Shown piece by piece: positions 22,471 through 32,365 of a DNA stretch of 64,000 bases (its first letter is position 1; every line of letters starts with the position of its first letter). Both the position numbers and the translations under genes were made by a program. The DNA comes from Odontocerum albicorne (lineage: Eukaryota > Arthropoda > Insecta > Trichoptera > Odontoceridae), in contig OX463849.1 in the NCBI GenBank assembly GCA_949825065.1, forward strand, positions 39,647,852 to 39,711,851, in the 5' to 3' direction. The notes beneath the pieces are model-generated. The model saw nothing but the letters and a program-made list of their open reading frames with translations, searched no databases and was not told the origin of the DNA.

Positions 22471-22654
22471 GTTAATGCTTTAATTAAGATTTCCGTATTA
22501 AATTAATACTCGGAGTTTTTTTCGTTTAATATCGTTTTCTGTTAATCTAGTAATAATCTAATTATTATGATCAATAAAAAATCGTGCACACTACATAAAA
22601 AAATAATGAGTCGCATGCAGAATATGAACACAAAACCATTTATTCACAATTCGT

Positions 22655-22870
22655 TAGACATACCCGCTCTCTGCAGCGCGCCGAACGGAAATTGAAGAAA
22701 ACGCGGGAAAATACTTTTGGCGGGAAATCAACAAAGCGCCATTTTGCTCGACGATTTTCTTTATATCAGCGCCGCCTGTCGCCAGCAGTGCGAAACACAA
22801 TGGAAAATCTGTCATTAATATGCGAGAGATGGCGTCTATAGGAAGTGTATAAGACCCTTTTTAAAATTAA
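22655..22870. promoter_or_regulatory. CpG-rich promoter-like island with E2F-like and YY1-like sites
   Basis: Within AT-rich DNA this ~200-bp block is rich in CpG (GCAGCGCGCCGAACGG, AAAACGCGGG, CAGCGCCGCC). TTTTGGCGGGAAA at 22715-22727 fits the E2F consensus; AACGCGGGAAAA at about 22699 is a weaker second one; GCGCCATTTTG at 22736-22746 resembles a YY1 core. Such clusters mark promoters of ubiquitously expressed genes. No gene is recognised on either side within the window. Confidence 0.35.
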
Positions 22871-22934
22871 AATACAACATATCGCGTTGTTTTGCGATTG
22901 AATGATATTATTAATTTGAATAAATTCCACTGTA

Positions 22935-23042
22935 ATGATAACCAGTGACGAAACTTCCTATTACTTCATTCAAAGGATGCGGGAGATTGTGGCGGCTTAC
23001 ATACCAATGAGCGAATTATACTATGAAGTTAAATTGACTTGA
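22935..23042 (+). CDS. Small ORF, 35 residues, next to the promoter-like island
   Basis: The frame opens MITSDETSYYFIQRMREIVA and ends with a TGA at 23040-23042. Its composition looks more protein-like than most chance frames here. It has no recognised family and no visible splice donor at its end. It may be chance. Confidence 0.2.
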   Translation: MITSDETSYYFIQRMREIVAAYIPMSELYYEVKLT

Positions 23043-23410
23043 TTGAAAAAACAACAAGTAACCCAGTTTCACTGCGAGTGCTTTAATGAATTGTTTGTAT
23101 TGAAAACATGTTATATTATTTATTGATTATCCGGGTATTAATTACGCATTTTTAAGGCATTTACAAACGATTTTTTAATCTATTTGTGTTATTTTATTAA
23201 TGTTGATTTAGGTCGTGAAACCAAAATGAATACCTTAATCTGGATCATGACTCAAAAAGGTTAAGAAACGATGGTAAAGGGAGATGGATATTTTGTCTTT
23301 CATTTGCAAATCATTCCTAAAACTATTTATTCTGCATTTCTCGTCAAATAATCCATATGGAACACAGTGATCTTTAACGTTCGAGGGACAGATTTTTTAA
23401 TACATTTTTT
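23043..23410. other. No gene seen; flank duplicated after the LINE
   Basis: The bases near 23080-23170 (GCTTTAATGAATTGTTTGTA, later AAGGCATTTACAAACGATTT) recur, shortened, at 23648-23700 on the other side of the LINE fragment. Confidence 0.5.
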
Positions 23411-23411
23411 T

Positions 23412-23647
23412 TTTCAAGCGATAGAAAACTAAGTCAATGGGGCATTTAAACATATATACCTACTCGAACCGGACAATATCAAAATCTGCTAAGATGATAG
23501 TCTACAATTAATATTTTGTTGCCGACTGTGATGTATGGGAGTGAAACGTGGCTGGGAAAAACATTGAGAGGTGCTGATAAATGCTGTAGAAATGCGCGCA
23601 TTGAGAAGAATACATGGAGTGACAATGTATGACAGAATACGATTGAT
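23412..23647 (+). pseudogene. RTE-like LINE fragment, reverse-transcriptase end
   Basis: DNA matches the first part of the copy at 21380-21600: AGCGATAGAAAACTAAGTCA, ACTCGAACCGGACAATAT, TTGTTGCCGACTGTGATGTA. Frame fragments give the MYGSET region. It stops abruptly at ACAGAATACGATT, so both ends are truncated. Confidence 0.7.
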
Positions 23648-23719
23648 AGCTTTAATTAATTGTTTGTATTGATTTTAAAGGCATTTTCAAACACATTTTT
23701 TTTTATATTTAGTTTTTGC

Positions 23720-24640
23720 TCATGGACGATGTAATTTGTAATTTGTCCGGCTGTTCTCCGTAATATCCAAATGACAGACGTCCGCATATTCCGAAATCGG
23801 AAAGAGCAGGTATCGCACGAGTAAAATTGTGGATTTACTAGTTAGGAATCTTTGTAACACTTTGAGGGAATGAAGGCTGAAGAAGATCCTTTGACTTGTC
23901 TAATTTATTTGATCCTGATACTGTTAATTTTTTAAACAACCTTAACTTTCAGGTTTGACAGACGCAATACGACAGAATATTATTTCTGAACGTCATAGTA
24001 CGATGAAACCAGTTGGTGTTTTTGCAAAAGAGGCTTCACATATTGACGCGAATCAAAGAGCAGTGATTGTTTACTCGGAATTTCTCGGATGAATGTGTAA
24101 TGAGATGAGTGGAATGACGTTTCGGTGTGGTGTGGCGCGAGGACATTAGTGGAATGTCAAGTCTAAGGAGTGTGATTCATCCTTGCTGGGAACCCGATGC
24201 CCGCCAAGGACATTTGGACACAACTCAACTACCTCTAACGGCTAACTCATTCAGCATTCACCTGCATGATACAGGCGTAGTCAACTTCATGTTATTAATA
24301 TTTTTTTTAATAATACTATAGAAATAGACGTCAAATTCACATACTACATGTATTGTATAATATCCTTAACTTTCCACCGACCCTTCTTATCTTGTCGATT
24401 TTTTTTGCGTCTTTCTGATTATGGACTTGCGCTATGCTCAGACAGAGATTTATTGGCATTCCCAGTTCACCGCTCTTTTAACACTTGCCTTACTGTGCTA
24501 AACAATTCCGCCAGCCACTGTGCTGTACGCTCAGCATCCAGTGAAAATTGTATGTTTTAAATTAAAATTATGCAAAATCTGCTGGGTTATTTTTTGTAAT
24601 TAACTATAAAATTATTTTATTATGCAAGTCCTGGTCACTC
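23720..24640. other. No gene seen
   Basis: Frames of 64-70 codons at 24127 and 24348 have no recognisable domain. Base composition is slightly more balanced near 24100-24540, so an eroded coding relic is possible but not supported. Confidence 0.4.
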
Positions 24641-24654
24641 ACTATCCATCATAG

Positions 24655-24905
24655 GGTGGCAAGTGTTAACTTTACATCGTCCTTTAGTGTCCATGCAATG
24701 AGGCTCTGGAAACAGTTACAAACCAATGTTAGACTCGCTCCGTCCTTGGCATGCTTTAAGAAGCGACTGAAAAAAACTCTTTCTAGTCAGTAATATGACG
24801 TGTTTCATTCCTGATTTTTCTTTCCTTTCCATCATCCCTTCATTTTCATTTGATTGATGATATCCCACTTTTCCTTTAATGTGTATATATATGCCCATAA
24901 ATTTC
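24655..24905 (+). pseudogene. CR1-like LINE C-terminus and 3' UTR
   Basis: The clearest coding copy: SVHAMRLWKQLQTNVRLAPS followed by LACFKKRLKKTL. The R-L-W ... L-A-P-S-L-x-x-F-K-K-R-L-K ending is typical of CR1/L2-type LINEs. The 3' untranslated part follows to about 24905, then a SINE head begins; the LINE's own tail is missing. Confidence 0.75.
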
Positions 24906-24924
24906 ATAAATATGAATAATAATC

Positions 24925-24998
24925 TGAAGATTATCGGGCATCGAACCAGCAAGCCCCGAGTTCGAAGATAGACGTCTTACTAACTAGGCCATGGAGGC
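24925..24998 (-). repeat. SINE-1 head, first of a head-to-tail pair
   Basis: Plus-strand GGGCATCGAACCAGCAAGCC and CTTACTAACTAGGCCATGGA are the complement of the tRNA-like head. Directly to the right (24999 on) comes the body of another copy, so two SINEs are joined. Confidence 0.75.
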
Positions 24999-25004
24999 CA
25001 CTGA

Positions 25005-25125
25005 GATTGGGTTTATTGTCTCTGACTACCAACTAAAAATATGTGAAAGAGATCTTAAGGGAAAACCAGAATATAACTTTTTTTAAATTTGTTACCATTT
25101 GAACTGCACCTGTAATTGAAGAAGT
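25005..25125 (-). repeat. SINE-1 body, second of the pair
   Basis: GGGTTTATTGTCTCTGACTACC, AGAGATCTTAAGGGAAAACC and then a T-rich junction with a broken head (GTTACCATTTGAACTGCACC). Confidence 0.65.
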
Positions 25126-25150
25126 CATATATTTATTTAAAATGTGCTTA

Positions 25151-25330
25151 GAAAATGTCCTCAGTGAGATACAGGCAAACACCTAGTTTACTGGTAGCAC
25201 GACAAATGAAAAGCAACACACCCAAATCCATTAAAATTGCGTGTTCAAATAAAATTACTTACCTTTTTTTTTTTTTTTTACAAATTGGTTATTTATATAA
25301 TTTCTTGTCATATATAAAAAAACAAAAAGT
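25151..25330 (+). repeat. ~180-bp short element, copy 2 (plus strand)
   Basis: GTCCTCAGTGAGATACAGGC, CTAGTTTACTGGTAGCACGA and CTTGTCATATATAAAAAAAC match copies 1 and 3 with an internal T-run expansion. The open frame at 25155 is not preserved in the other copies. Confidence 0.75.
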
Positions 25331-26365
25331 GTATTTAAAACATACTTTCTATCAAAATCTAAATTCATTTATAAAATAACACTTTTGCGGGTTACTCAAT
25401 TTACATAAATATAGAATTGAAAAGCCCCGCCTGTACAGAGTATGGGCAAAAGATGACATCACAGTTTTTAGGAATTTTTACGATTGTTTTTTTCATTTTA
25501 TCCGGGAACAGGATGAATAGTAATAACAAGGTGTCAATAATCTCACACCCTTTGCATACATAAACATTTACTTTAATTTTACTTACAGAAAACATTTTTT
25601 CAACTCTCTGGTGCTAGTGCTCTAAGGCCCGAATTCACAGCCCGACATTAGCACTCTAAATACTAAATCTTAGACGGTTTTTATTTACAATTTCAGTTTT
25701 TGTAATTTATTGAACAAAAACCATACATTACAGAGTCTGATAAGTAAATAATATGTGATTAATGAAGATAAAGATCTGAGAATTAATGTTGCGAAATCAA
25801 AATTTGATTACATTTAATGTAATAGTTACAGAAAAACATGCAAGGAAATTTTAATGCAAATTGAAATTTTTAAGCACGCAAAATAATGTTGACAGAATGT
25901 GAAAGTTCTTTCGCTGCCTGAGCTTAAGCCATTGAAGTGCGTTTTGAAACTCTGACTCGTAGCTTTCTTAGGTAAAATATGAATCGAATGCAAACATTTT
26001 GAAGTATCTTGAACGTATTCAATAATTCCTCGTTGGCATCCAAATAATGGCAGTAATCAATTAATGGAAGCATAAGACATTGGGACATTAATATTCGACT
26101 TAAAAATATATAGAGTTACGCATTCTATTAAGAGAATGTAGAGAAGCAAAGAACTTGCGATTTAACTCTAAGACACGATTATGCCAATTCAAAGTTTCAT
26201 CAATGAGGACTCCCAGATTGTTGACGTGTGATGAATACGGATATCTTTCTATTGATTTTTGACGATGTACACTGTTTTTTGGACGTCGAGATATGGGAAA
26301 ACTCTACCAACGACACCAGTCAAGAAATAAATAAGCTGATACCGTCGGTCAATAAAAGCTCTTTT
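25331..26365. other. No gene seen
   Basis: AT-rich without recognisable features; one 64-codon frame on the minus strand. Confidence 0.5.
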
Positions 26366-26370
26366 GTATA

Positions 26371-26738
26371 AGACTCGCTCCGTCCTTGGCATGCTTTAAG
26401 AAGTGACTGAAAAAACTCTTAATTTCTAGTCAGTAAAATAACGTGTTTCATTCCTGATTTTTCTTTTCGTTTCCTCTTCACCATCCTTTCCTTTTGATTG
26501 ATGATATCTCACTTTATATGAAAAATAATGTTCGGGTGATTGTCCGTCTTTGTGGGGTTCGTGGGCATGTTCTCGCGTATATGTTTATGGATTTCGTGGG
26601 GATGGATAGTCATTTGAATGATTTATGCGACCACGTAACTTGCTTCATTTACTTTTATCTGATTGGTTGGAAGAGATTGCGACCTGGCAATAAACCCGCC
26701 AGATTGTATTGCAATAAAAGTGTTAAATAAATAAATAA
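26371..26738 (+). mobile_element. CR1-like LINE 3' end with complete tail
   Basis: Starts inside the C-terminal coding part (ACTCGCTCCGTCCTTGGCAT), continues through the 3' untranslated region and ends GGTTGGAAGAGATTGCGACC, AATAAACCCGCCAG, then AATAAAAGTGTTAAATAAAT. This shows the whole 3' end. Its last ~75 bp are shared with the tail of SINE-1. A 78-codon frame (26494-26730) lies wholly in the untranslated region and is not considered coding, although it is also open at 35541-35777. Confidence 0.85.
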
Positions 26739-26739
26739 A

Positions 26740-26868
26740 TACTTACAACTTTATTAAACGCTGTTGAAACCTGTGCTAGGTTATGCATTTGATACATGGC
26801 TACTTACAACTTTATTAAACGCTGTTGAGACCTGTGCTAGGTTATGTATTTGATACATGGATACTTAC
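26740..26868. repeat. 61-bp tandem duplication
   Basis: ACTTACAACTTTATTAAACG begins at 26741 and again at 26802, followed by near-identical sequence, with the start of a third unit at 26863. Lies directly after the LINE tail. Confidence 0.9.
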
Positions 26869-26922
26869 ATAGTAGACGAAAAAGTTCTCATCACCTTAGA
26901 AAGAAATATTCTCCATTGAATA

Positions 26923-27173
26923 TATAGTCGTTGTTCTGCGAAAAACATTTAAGTACATTTTTGCTTAAAATGACTTTTTGATGCCATTTTACTTAAAATT
27001 AAAATATCTAGACATGGAAAAAACATTTATGTTCAAAAGTTATATGGTGTCGCTGTTATGAAATGATGAAAGTCATATAACTTGATTTTACATCGCTTTC
27101 CGAAACTTAAATTGCATTTATCTCAAAACTCAATATTTGGACTTAAATGCTTTTCGCAGAACAACGACGATAT
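26923..27173. mobile_element. MITE with ~33-bp inverted ends
   Basis: ATATAGTCGTTGTTCTGCGA at left and the complement ATATCGTCGTTGTTCTGCGA at right, followed in both by AAA.CATTTAAG. About 251 bp, non-coding. Flanking A/T-only bases hide the exact target duplication; TA is likely. Confidence 0.8.
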
Positions 27174-27339
27174 GATACCTTTATGACAATTAGTACGAGT
27201 ACGTGTAGAGATAAAGGTTAAACAATATATGAAACTTTAGGAAACGTTTAAATACAACCCTTTTGGGATGTCTAATATAAAATTCTGATTATATATGAAT
27301 ACTATACATTTACGAGTACACTTCTACATTTCATGTCAA

Positions 27340-27810
27340 GCCGATTGTGCTACTATTACAAGTCGGAAGATCTTCAAAGGTTTCTTTAAAGCTCGTCTTT
27401 CCTGAGTAAGTTTTCTGTAGTTTTCTTGCCAAATATATATTTCTAAACATATGCGGGGAAGTTCCTAATCTAATAACATCAGTCACCACCTTTCTATCCT
27501 TACAATCAGCTTATATATGTTTGCTCCGATCTTCTCACAACATGTGTGCCATCGGATCCAGTACAACGGTGTGGTCGGTGGGTTTGTTGGAGTGTAACAG
27601 TTCACTCACTTAAACAGAATAATCTCCACGGCACAGCTTCGCTTTCCAACTAATTGGAGTGATGATGGAATCCTCGACTACGAGGTCTAGCAACTACGAC
27701 GAAGATATATTTGTTTTGTAATCTTTTTTAATATGTCATTAATAGTGCATTAAAATCGCATCCTTGAGGAGGAGAGTCTATTATCTAAATGGCTCTATAT
27801 CATTTTTTTT
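27340..27810 (+). repeat. Low-copy interspersed repeat, diverged long copy
   Basis: TTCAAAGGTTTCTTTAAAGC, AAGTTTTCTGTAGTTTTCTTG and CATATGCGGGGAAGTTCCTA match 53160-53280. Further right the 3' part (CATTAATAGTG, GTCTATTATCTAAATGGCT) aligns loosely with 53345-53420 and 1300-1400. No coding evidence. Confidence 0.55.
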
Positions 27811-29100
27811 ATTATCACGTATGCTGTAAAATGTATATATTATTTGGAAAACTGCATGCGATTTCTTATCACAGGGCATAGAGCTAGAGAATAAAGAACG
27901 GAAAAGAAAATAGAATGGAGAGTATAAATAAACACGCTGTATCATTGAAGACATATGGTATATTATGCTTTTGAGGTCGCTGTTGGAAACAAGTCAATGA
28001 GAGTTCAAGTCTTAATGCATCTGGTTGTAGGTACCATATTCTAACGGATTATCACAAAAAATCAACTTAAATGCTCTAAGGTATGACTCAAATAGTGGAA
28101 TTTTAATGCATTATGAAGGTATTGTTTTAGCACTGTTCCTATTCAAACGTTGCAGAAGAAATGCAATAAATACTTAACTTCTGTGTCAGACCACTAGAAA
28201 TGTTTTACAAACAACTGTATGAGTATCTTTCATAGCTTTATTCCTCTCTAATTGGATACTTCGAATGTTAAAACACGATAAGTTGCTCGTTTTGTAGACA
28301 TCATCGTTGACGTCACCTGGTCGAGTGTAGTCTGTTACTTGAAGTGGCCACTCTGAAAATATGTAAACATACTTGTATGTATTACGGGTGTGGGAGGCTG
28401 TCATAAAAGACAGTGAAATCTCAACTTGCTTTATAACCAAGTGATGAATATCTCGTTCGGAGTCTCGGTCCAATGGTAGGACGCCTTACTCCTTCATCGG
28501 ATAAGTTCTGACTGATATGACATTTAATTGAATATTTTGGTTCATATTAGGAGACGGGGAAGGATAGTTTTTTTGAATTTTTGATGAATGATTATGAGAA
28601 ATAATAAGAACGTTAAATACTTGTATACATGTGATGATATATAAATAATATTACATACGAATATACATACTCGTATATTTGTGGATGTGCGATATCACAC
28701 ACGGTTATATATATTAGATGGGTGTGGGTGAAAATAATGGAGGTGAGATGATGGTGACTAAACCATAAAATGATGGATATATAATATATAGGTATATGGG
28801 GAGACGTGTGTGACTTTTTTAAAAATATTAATACATATATATAATAAATATGGGAGATACGCGGTTGCCTACGGAGGAAGGCTGTCGTCTGCCGGTGGAG
28901 GTGTCAGTGATGGTATCAACTTGCTTTATAGTTTTTCTTCATATTTATAAAATATAAGTTAAGGCTTAAGTCGTCACCCTATTATTTTTTTTATTTGTCA
29001 TTATTTTGCTGACAATTGTGTAGCAGTAAAGTGCAAAATTCTTTATTTATAAATACACACCACAAAAACGAAGAAAAGGGTGACTTGTGTATTCAATAGT
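27811..29100. other. No gene seen
   Basis: One 95-codon minus-strand frame (28186-28473) has no recognised motif. GGTCCAATGGTAGGACGCC at about 28468 looks like a tRNA A-box, but no B-box follows. A short GC-rich patch lies at 28850-28915. Confidence 0.45.
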
Positions 29101-29105
29101 TTGTT

Positions 29106-29480
29106 CTCGGGAGACCTTCGTATTCTAGTTGGTAGGACTTGACTTCCAACTGGAGGGTTCAGGTTCGATTTCTTATGGTAACCAAAAAAAATTGTTTCAT
29201 TCTTGCAAAACAGTTCGTCTGGTAACAATTATCGAATAACTGAAACTTTTTCGATTGTTGTTGCTTCTTCACGTGCAGTAGTATTGCTGCGACTGCGAGT
29301 TCTGTGTCTATTTGAGTAGTTCTACATCCGAAAACTCGATTAATGGGGTTAAAGATAATATTGTCTTCCGGCCAGTCATAGTATGGGATAATATGGGCCA
29401 ATTCGGATATGGTGAAGGGTGCCATATGATTAAAGGAATCACACATTTTAGTGATATGCACTGTTCACCAAGATCACTCG
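29106..29480 (+). repeat. SINE-2 copy, head and full body
   Basis: Head: CTTCGTATTCTAGTTGGTAG and GGTTCAGGTTCGATTTC. Body: GTTCGTCTGGTAACAATTAT, TTCTTCACGTGCAGTAGTA, AAACTCGATTAATGGGG, AATATTGTCTTCCGGCCAGT, CCAATTCGGATATGGTGAAG. This and the 44-kb copy best define the ~370-bp family. Confidence 0.75.
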
Positions 29481-29740
29481 ATTTTACAACCCCAGATTTC
29501 TTTTTGTAGGATTATATGTAACGCAAAGTTTAAATTAACAAGCCTCAGACAGGAACAGATCAATACCAATATTCGCCAAGAAATCAAGAATCTATTGATC
29601 AAGATCTTGAAAATGTCATATAAAGAGTCCAGCTTTGCACAGCAGTCGGATGTGGCCACTTGCCCAATTTTTTTTTAAAGTGTACATTAAAAATGTATTG
29701 AGACTAGATAAACAGTTTTTATTAATTTATCTCAACTGTT
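29481..29740. other. No gene seen
   Basis: Short frames on both strands only; spacer between two SINEs. Confidence 0.4.
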
Positions 29741-29741
29741 T

Positions 29742-29940
29742 ATAACACTTTCGTTATATTTAGTACAATCTAACAGTTATATCGGCACGTGACAATATTT
29801 TCTAATCAAGTAAAATTATGTTTAAATGCGCCTTAAATGAAAACCAGTAAGTGTTTTTAATAAAATTGGGTACCAACGGGAATCGAAACCACAAAGTTTG
29901 GACTGGAACACAGTAGTCTTATGAATTAAGCTACGAATAG
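29742..29940 (-). repeat. SINE-1 copy, minus strand
   Basis: Tail ACACTTTCGTTATATTTAGT, body CGCCTTAAATGAAAACCAGT, head GGTACCAACGGGAATCGAAA. The A-box side is eroded (GAATTAAGCTACGAATAGG). Confidence 0.8.
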
Positions 29941-30505
29941 GTATCTCATATTTGTAAGAGAGAACTAAAAAATACCATACATGAATAATGATAAATTGAT
30001 TACCTCACAAAACAATTCCGATCAGACCAAATTTTCCCACTGTGAATTTATTACTCTTCGTTCTTGCATTTGACAGGTTCCAGCAAGTAAAATATATAAA
30101 TTGACCGTACCCAGTCATCTCACAAAATTTTTATTTCGTAATATAAATAGTAACCATTACATCATTGAGGTAGTAGGGTGATGTCATCCTCTTTCTCTGC
30201 TATCGAATTTCTTTTACATTATTCTCATTGACCTCTCCCACACGCCTGTGTGATCACCTCAGACTGTTCATCATACCATTAGTTTTTATATTCTATACGT
30301 GTGGTCCAAAAATCAATATTTAAATAAAATAATAAAACAATAAAGATTCCTTGAAATAAAATTGTTTATAATTTCGATCCCATACGTATTTATATTAAAA
30401 TAAAACGGTGACCAACCTTGAATTTTGTGGTTAATTTTTCAATTTTAACATAATATGTACTCGTATACAAAAAAATGTATGCATATCTTTGTTTTTTCTA
30501 TAGTT
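29941..30505. other. No gene seen
   Basis: AT-rich, no recognisable repeat. A pyrimidine run and TAG (TTTTTTCTATAG at about 30492-30503) would fit a splice acceptor for the frame that follows. Confidence 0.4.
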
Positions 30506-30507
30506 AA

Positions 30508-30717
30508 GATCGATTTCACTATCACCCGCACTGTTATGGAGAGCAACATAAGTCTCAATTCAACGAGATTTATACTAAAATATCGAAATCTTCTTCATTT
30601 ATTACTAGCGAGATGTCACTTAGTGACGAAGGAAAAACTACCCTAAGGGACTTATTCGGCGGTGACATATCTGAGCTTGAAAATAATAGCAGCAACGACG
30701 GACTTTGTATTATATTG
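30508..30717 (+). pseudogene. Possible coding relic cut by a SINE
   Basis: A frame open from 30508 includes (from the ATG at 30613) MSLSDEGKTTLRDLFGGDIS and ELENNSSNDG, an acidic, serine/asparagine-rich composition unlike the surrounding chance frames. It runs straight into the SINE at 30718. It might be an exon or the acidic N-terminus of a transposase; the family is not recognised. Confidence 0.25.
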
Positions 30718-30918
30718 TATTCCAGTTTCGTTGTATACAGTTCAATCTGACGGGTTTATTATCATGTAGTAGTCTCTTCTAAATAACCAGAAAGATGTTA
30801 AACAAGCCCGAAGAGAAAATCAGAGTGGAACCCTTTATAAAACTGGGTCACAGCGGGAATCCAGCCCATAACCCTCGATCTGGAAGACATAATCTTACCA
30901 ACTAGGTCAAGGAGGTTA
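30718..30918 (-). repeat. SINE-1 copy, minus strand
   Basis: TTTCGTTGTATACAGTTCAA, AAAGATGTTAAACAAGCCCG, CAGCGGGAATCCAGCCCATA, CTTACCAACTAGGTCAAGGA. Near full length. Confidence 0.85.
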
Positions 30919-31170
30919 TTGGACTTCACAGGAGAAGGAAAATATCTGGAGTTCAAATAACACAGCAAATTGCAAGTGAAAAATTAGAATGTGACATAAT
31001 TATTATTAAATGCTGCTAGATCGAAGAAGTCAATCGATTTAAAGGTATTTTACTGATTTACAAATAGTAAGATCTTTTTTCTGCCTTACATCAATCATTG
31101 ATTCAATAATTTTCCTTGATGACTCGGTTATAATCGTACAATAAAAATGTGACCTGCAGAAATTGAATCT
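30919..31170. other. No gene seen; short shared motif after the SINE
   Basis: TTGGACTTCACAGGAGAAGG at 30919 resembles TGGACTTTACAGGAACAGG at 3779. Otherwise unremarkable. Confidence 0.4.
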
Positions 31171-31176
31171 TGACCG

Positions 31177-31247
31177 GGCGAAGAGACTAGTTTGAAGCTA
31201 TCAAATTTGTCCTTAAAACTTGACAGCTTCAAACTCGTCCCTTCGCT
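31177..31247. repeat. Imperfect hairpin, ~28-bp stem
   Basis: GGCGAAGAGACTAGTTTGAAGC pairs with the complement of GCTTCAAACTCGTCCCTTCGC, three mismatches, loop of about 14 bases. Size and mismatch pattern are compatible with a small RNA precursor or an old inverted duplication. Confidence 0.6.
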
Positions 31248-31254
31248 AGAGATA

Positions 31255-31375
31255 CATTGGGTAGTCCAATAGTTTGGGTATACCCTCATGGCTAGAGAGA
31301 TACACCCCTATAGCTAGAAAAACTCCCATGGCTAAATATAAATTGAGTACTCCAATAGCTTTGGTATACCCACGG
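31255..31375. repeat. ~90-bp tandem duplication, diverged
   Basis: ATTGGGTAGTCCAATAGTTT...GGTATACCC at 31255 returns as ATTGAGTACTCCAATAGCTT...GGTATACCC at 31346. CATGGCTA/TATAGCTAG phrases repeat between. Confidence 0.65.
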
Positions 31376-31622
31376 GTAAATATACTTGTTTTTGAGTATT
31401 ATATTACCACCAATATGTTAATAAGAAGTACGTATTAATGTCCAAACGTTTCCGAACCAAGAATATGATAAAGATAGTAGAATGAAAAAAAAATCTAATA
31501 TAGTCAGCCTGTAGTTCAATACATTTTTAAAACGATTAATACACTTTGCAATACCACTGAAAAACACACCTTGCTGCTATTTCTTTTTAGTGTTTTAGAT
31601 TTTAGTCTTATATCTTGAATAC

Positions 31623-31817
31623 TTATTCTTGCTCTAATGGAACTGTTTCTGGAGTGAGTGCTTCTACCGGTCTTCTTTGACGAGGGTAATCTTCAATCTT
31701 AGCCCAATATTTCACTGTGGAATATGACAGAAAAGATTTCCGGTAGACAGCAACTAAACATCGTTTAATTTCTTCCGAGCTTTTCAATTATTTCGAAAGA
31801 AACTTGATAACCCCTTC
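31623..31817 (-). pseudogene. Mariner-type transposase N-terminus (HTH) relic
   Basis: The minus-strand frame reads EEIKRCLVAVYRKSFLSYST, VKYWAKIEDYPRQRRPVEAL, TPETV, with EGVIKFLSK and one stop upstream in the same frame. The S-Y-S-T-V-K-Y-W helix and the G-R-P-V-E-A-x-T-P-E linker are characteristic of mariner DNA-binding domains. Terminal repeats and the catalytic domain are not visible. This is a different lineage from the three copies at 40-47 kb. Confidence 0.65.
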
Positions 31818-32360
31818 ATATTGAATTTTTAACATTTCAGAATATAACAAAATAACATGTCTTCTATAGTCTTCTAGTTGATATAATACTTAGTGTAGAT
31901 GTATTAAATTTTAACTGTAACTTCGCCTGACAATGCGGTGAGCGTGGCTGTCGTGGTATCTGTTCGTATACACTTTAACTTTTTAAAGTCGGAAATTTTT
32001 GGACCTTAGAGGTATATTTGCAAAACCTATATTTTACCTCATCTGAGATAATTGGGGAAACATCCAGCTATTTTTTATGATGTTGTTTGAAATCATTTTT
32101 AACGAGAGAATTTAACCATGAAAAACCTTCGACATAGTTTTTTTCTAAACAGAGAATTATTATGTGGTTTTTCGGTATTTCAATTAAACTAATATATGTG
32201 TTTTGTGGCTTGGGTCCGTCCTCTTGGCATATATAGTATACACATAACATACGTCCAATCATTCCCAGAATCCTGAAAGAGTTTCCAAACATACGCAATA
32301 AGTATATTTCATGGAATGATTCTAACGCCAATTTGTTTATTCAATCTAATATTGTATCGC
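31818..32360. other. No gene seen
   Basis: An 87-codon minus-strand frame (32068-32331) shows no recognised domain. Confidence 0.4.
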
Positions 32361-32365
32361 GTTTA

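Noticed and set aside
26494..26730. 78-codon frame in the CR1-like LINE tail, also open at 35541-35777
   Set aside because: It lies in the 3' untranslated region after the ORF2 stop. Preservation in two copies reflects their recent common origin, not selection.
28459..28500. tRNA-like A-box at 28468
   Set aside because: No B-box or foldable cloverleaf follows.
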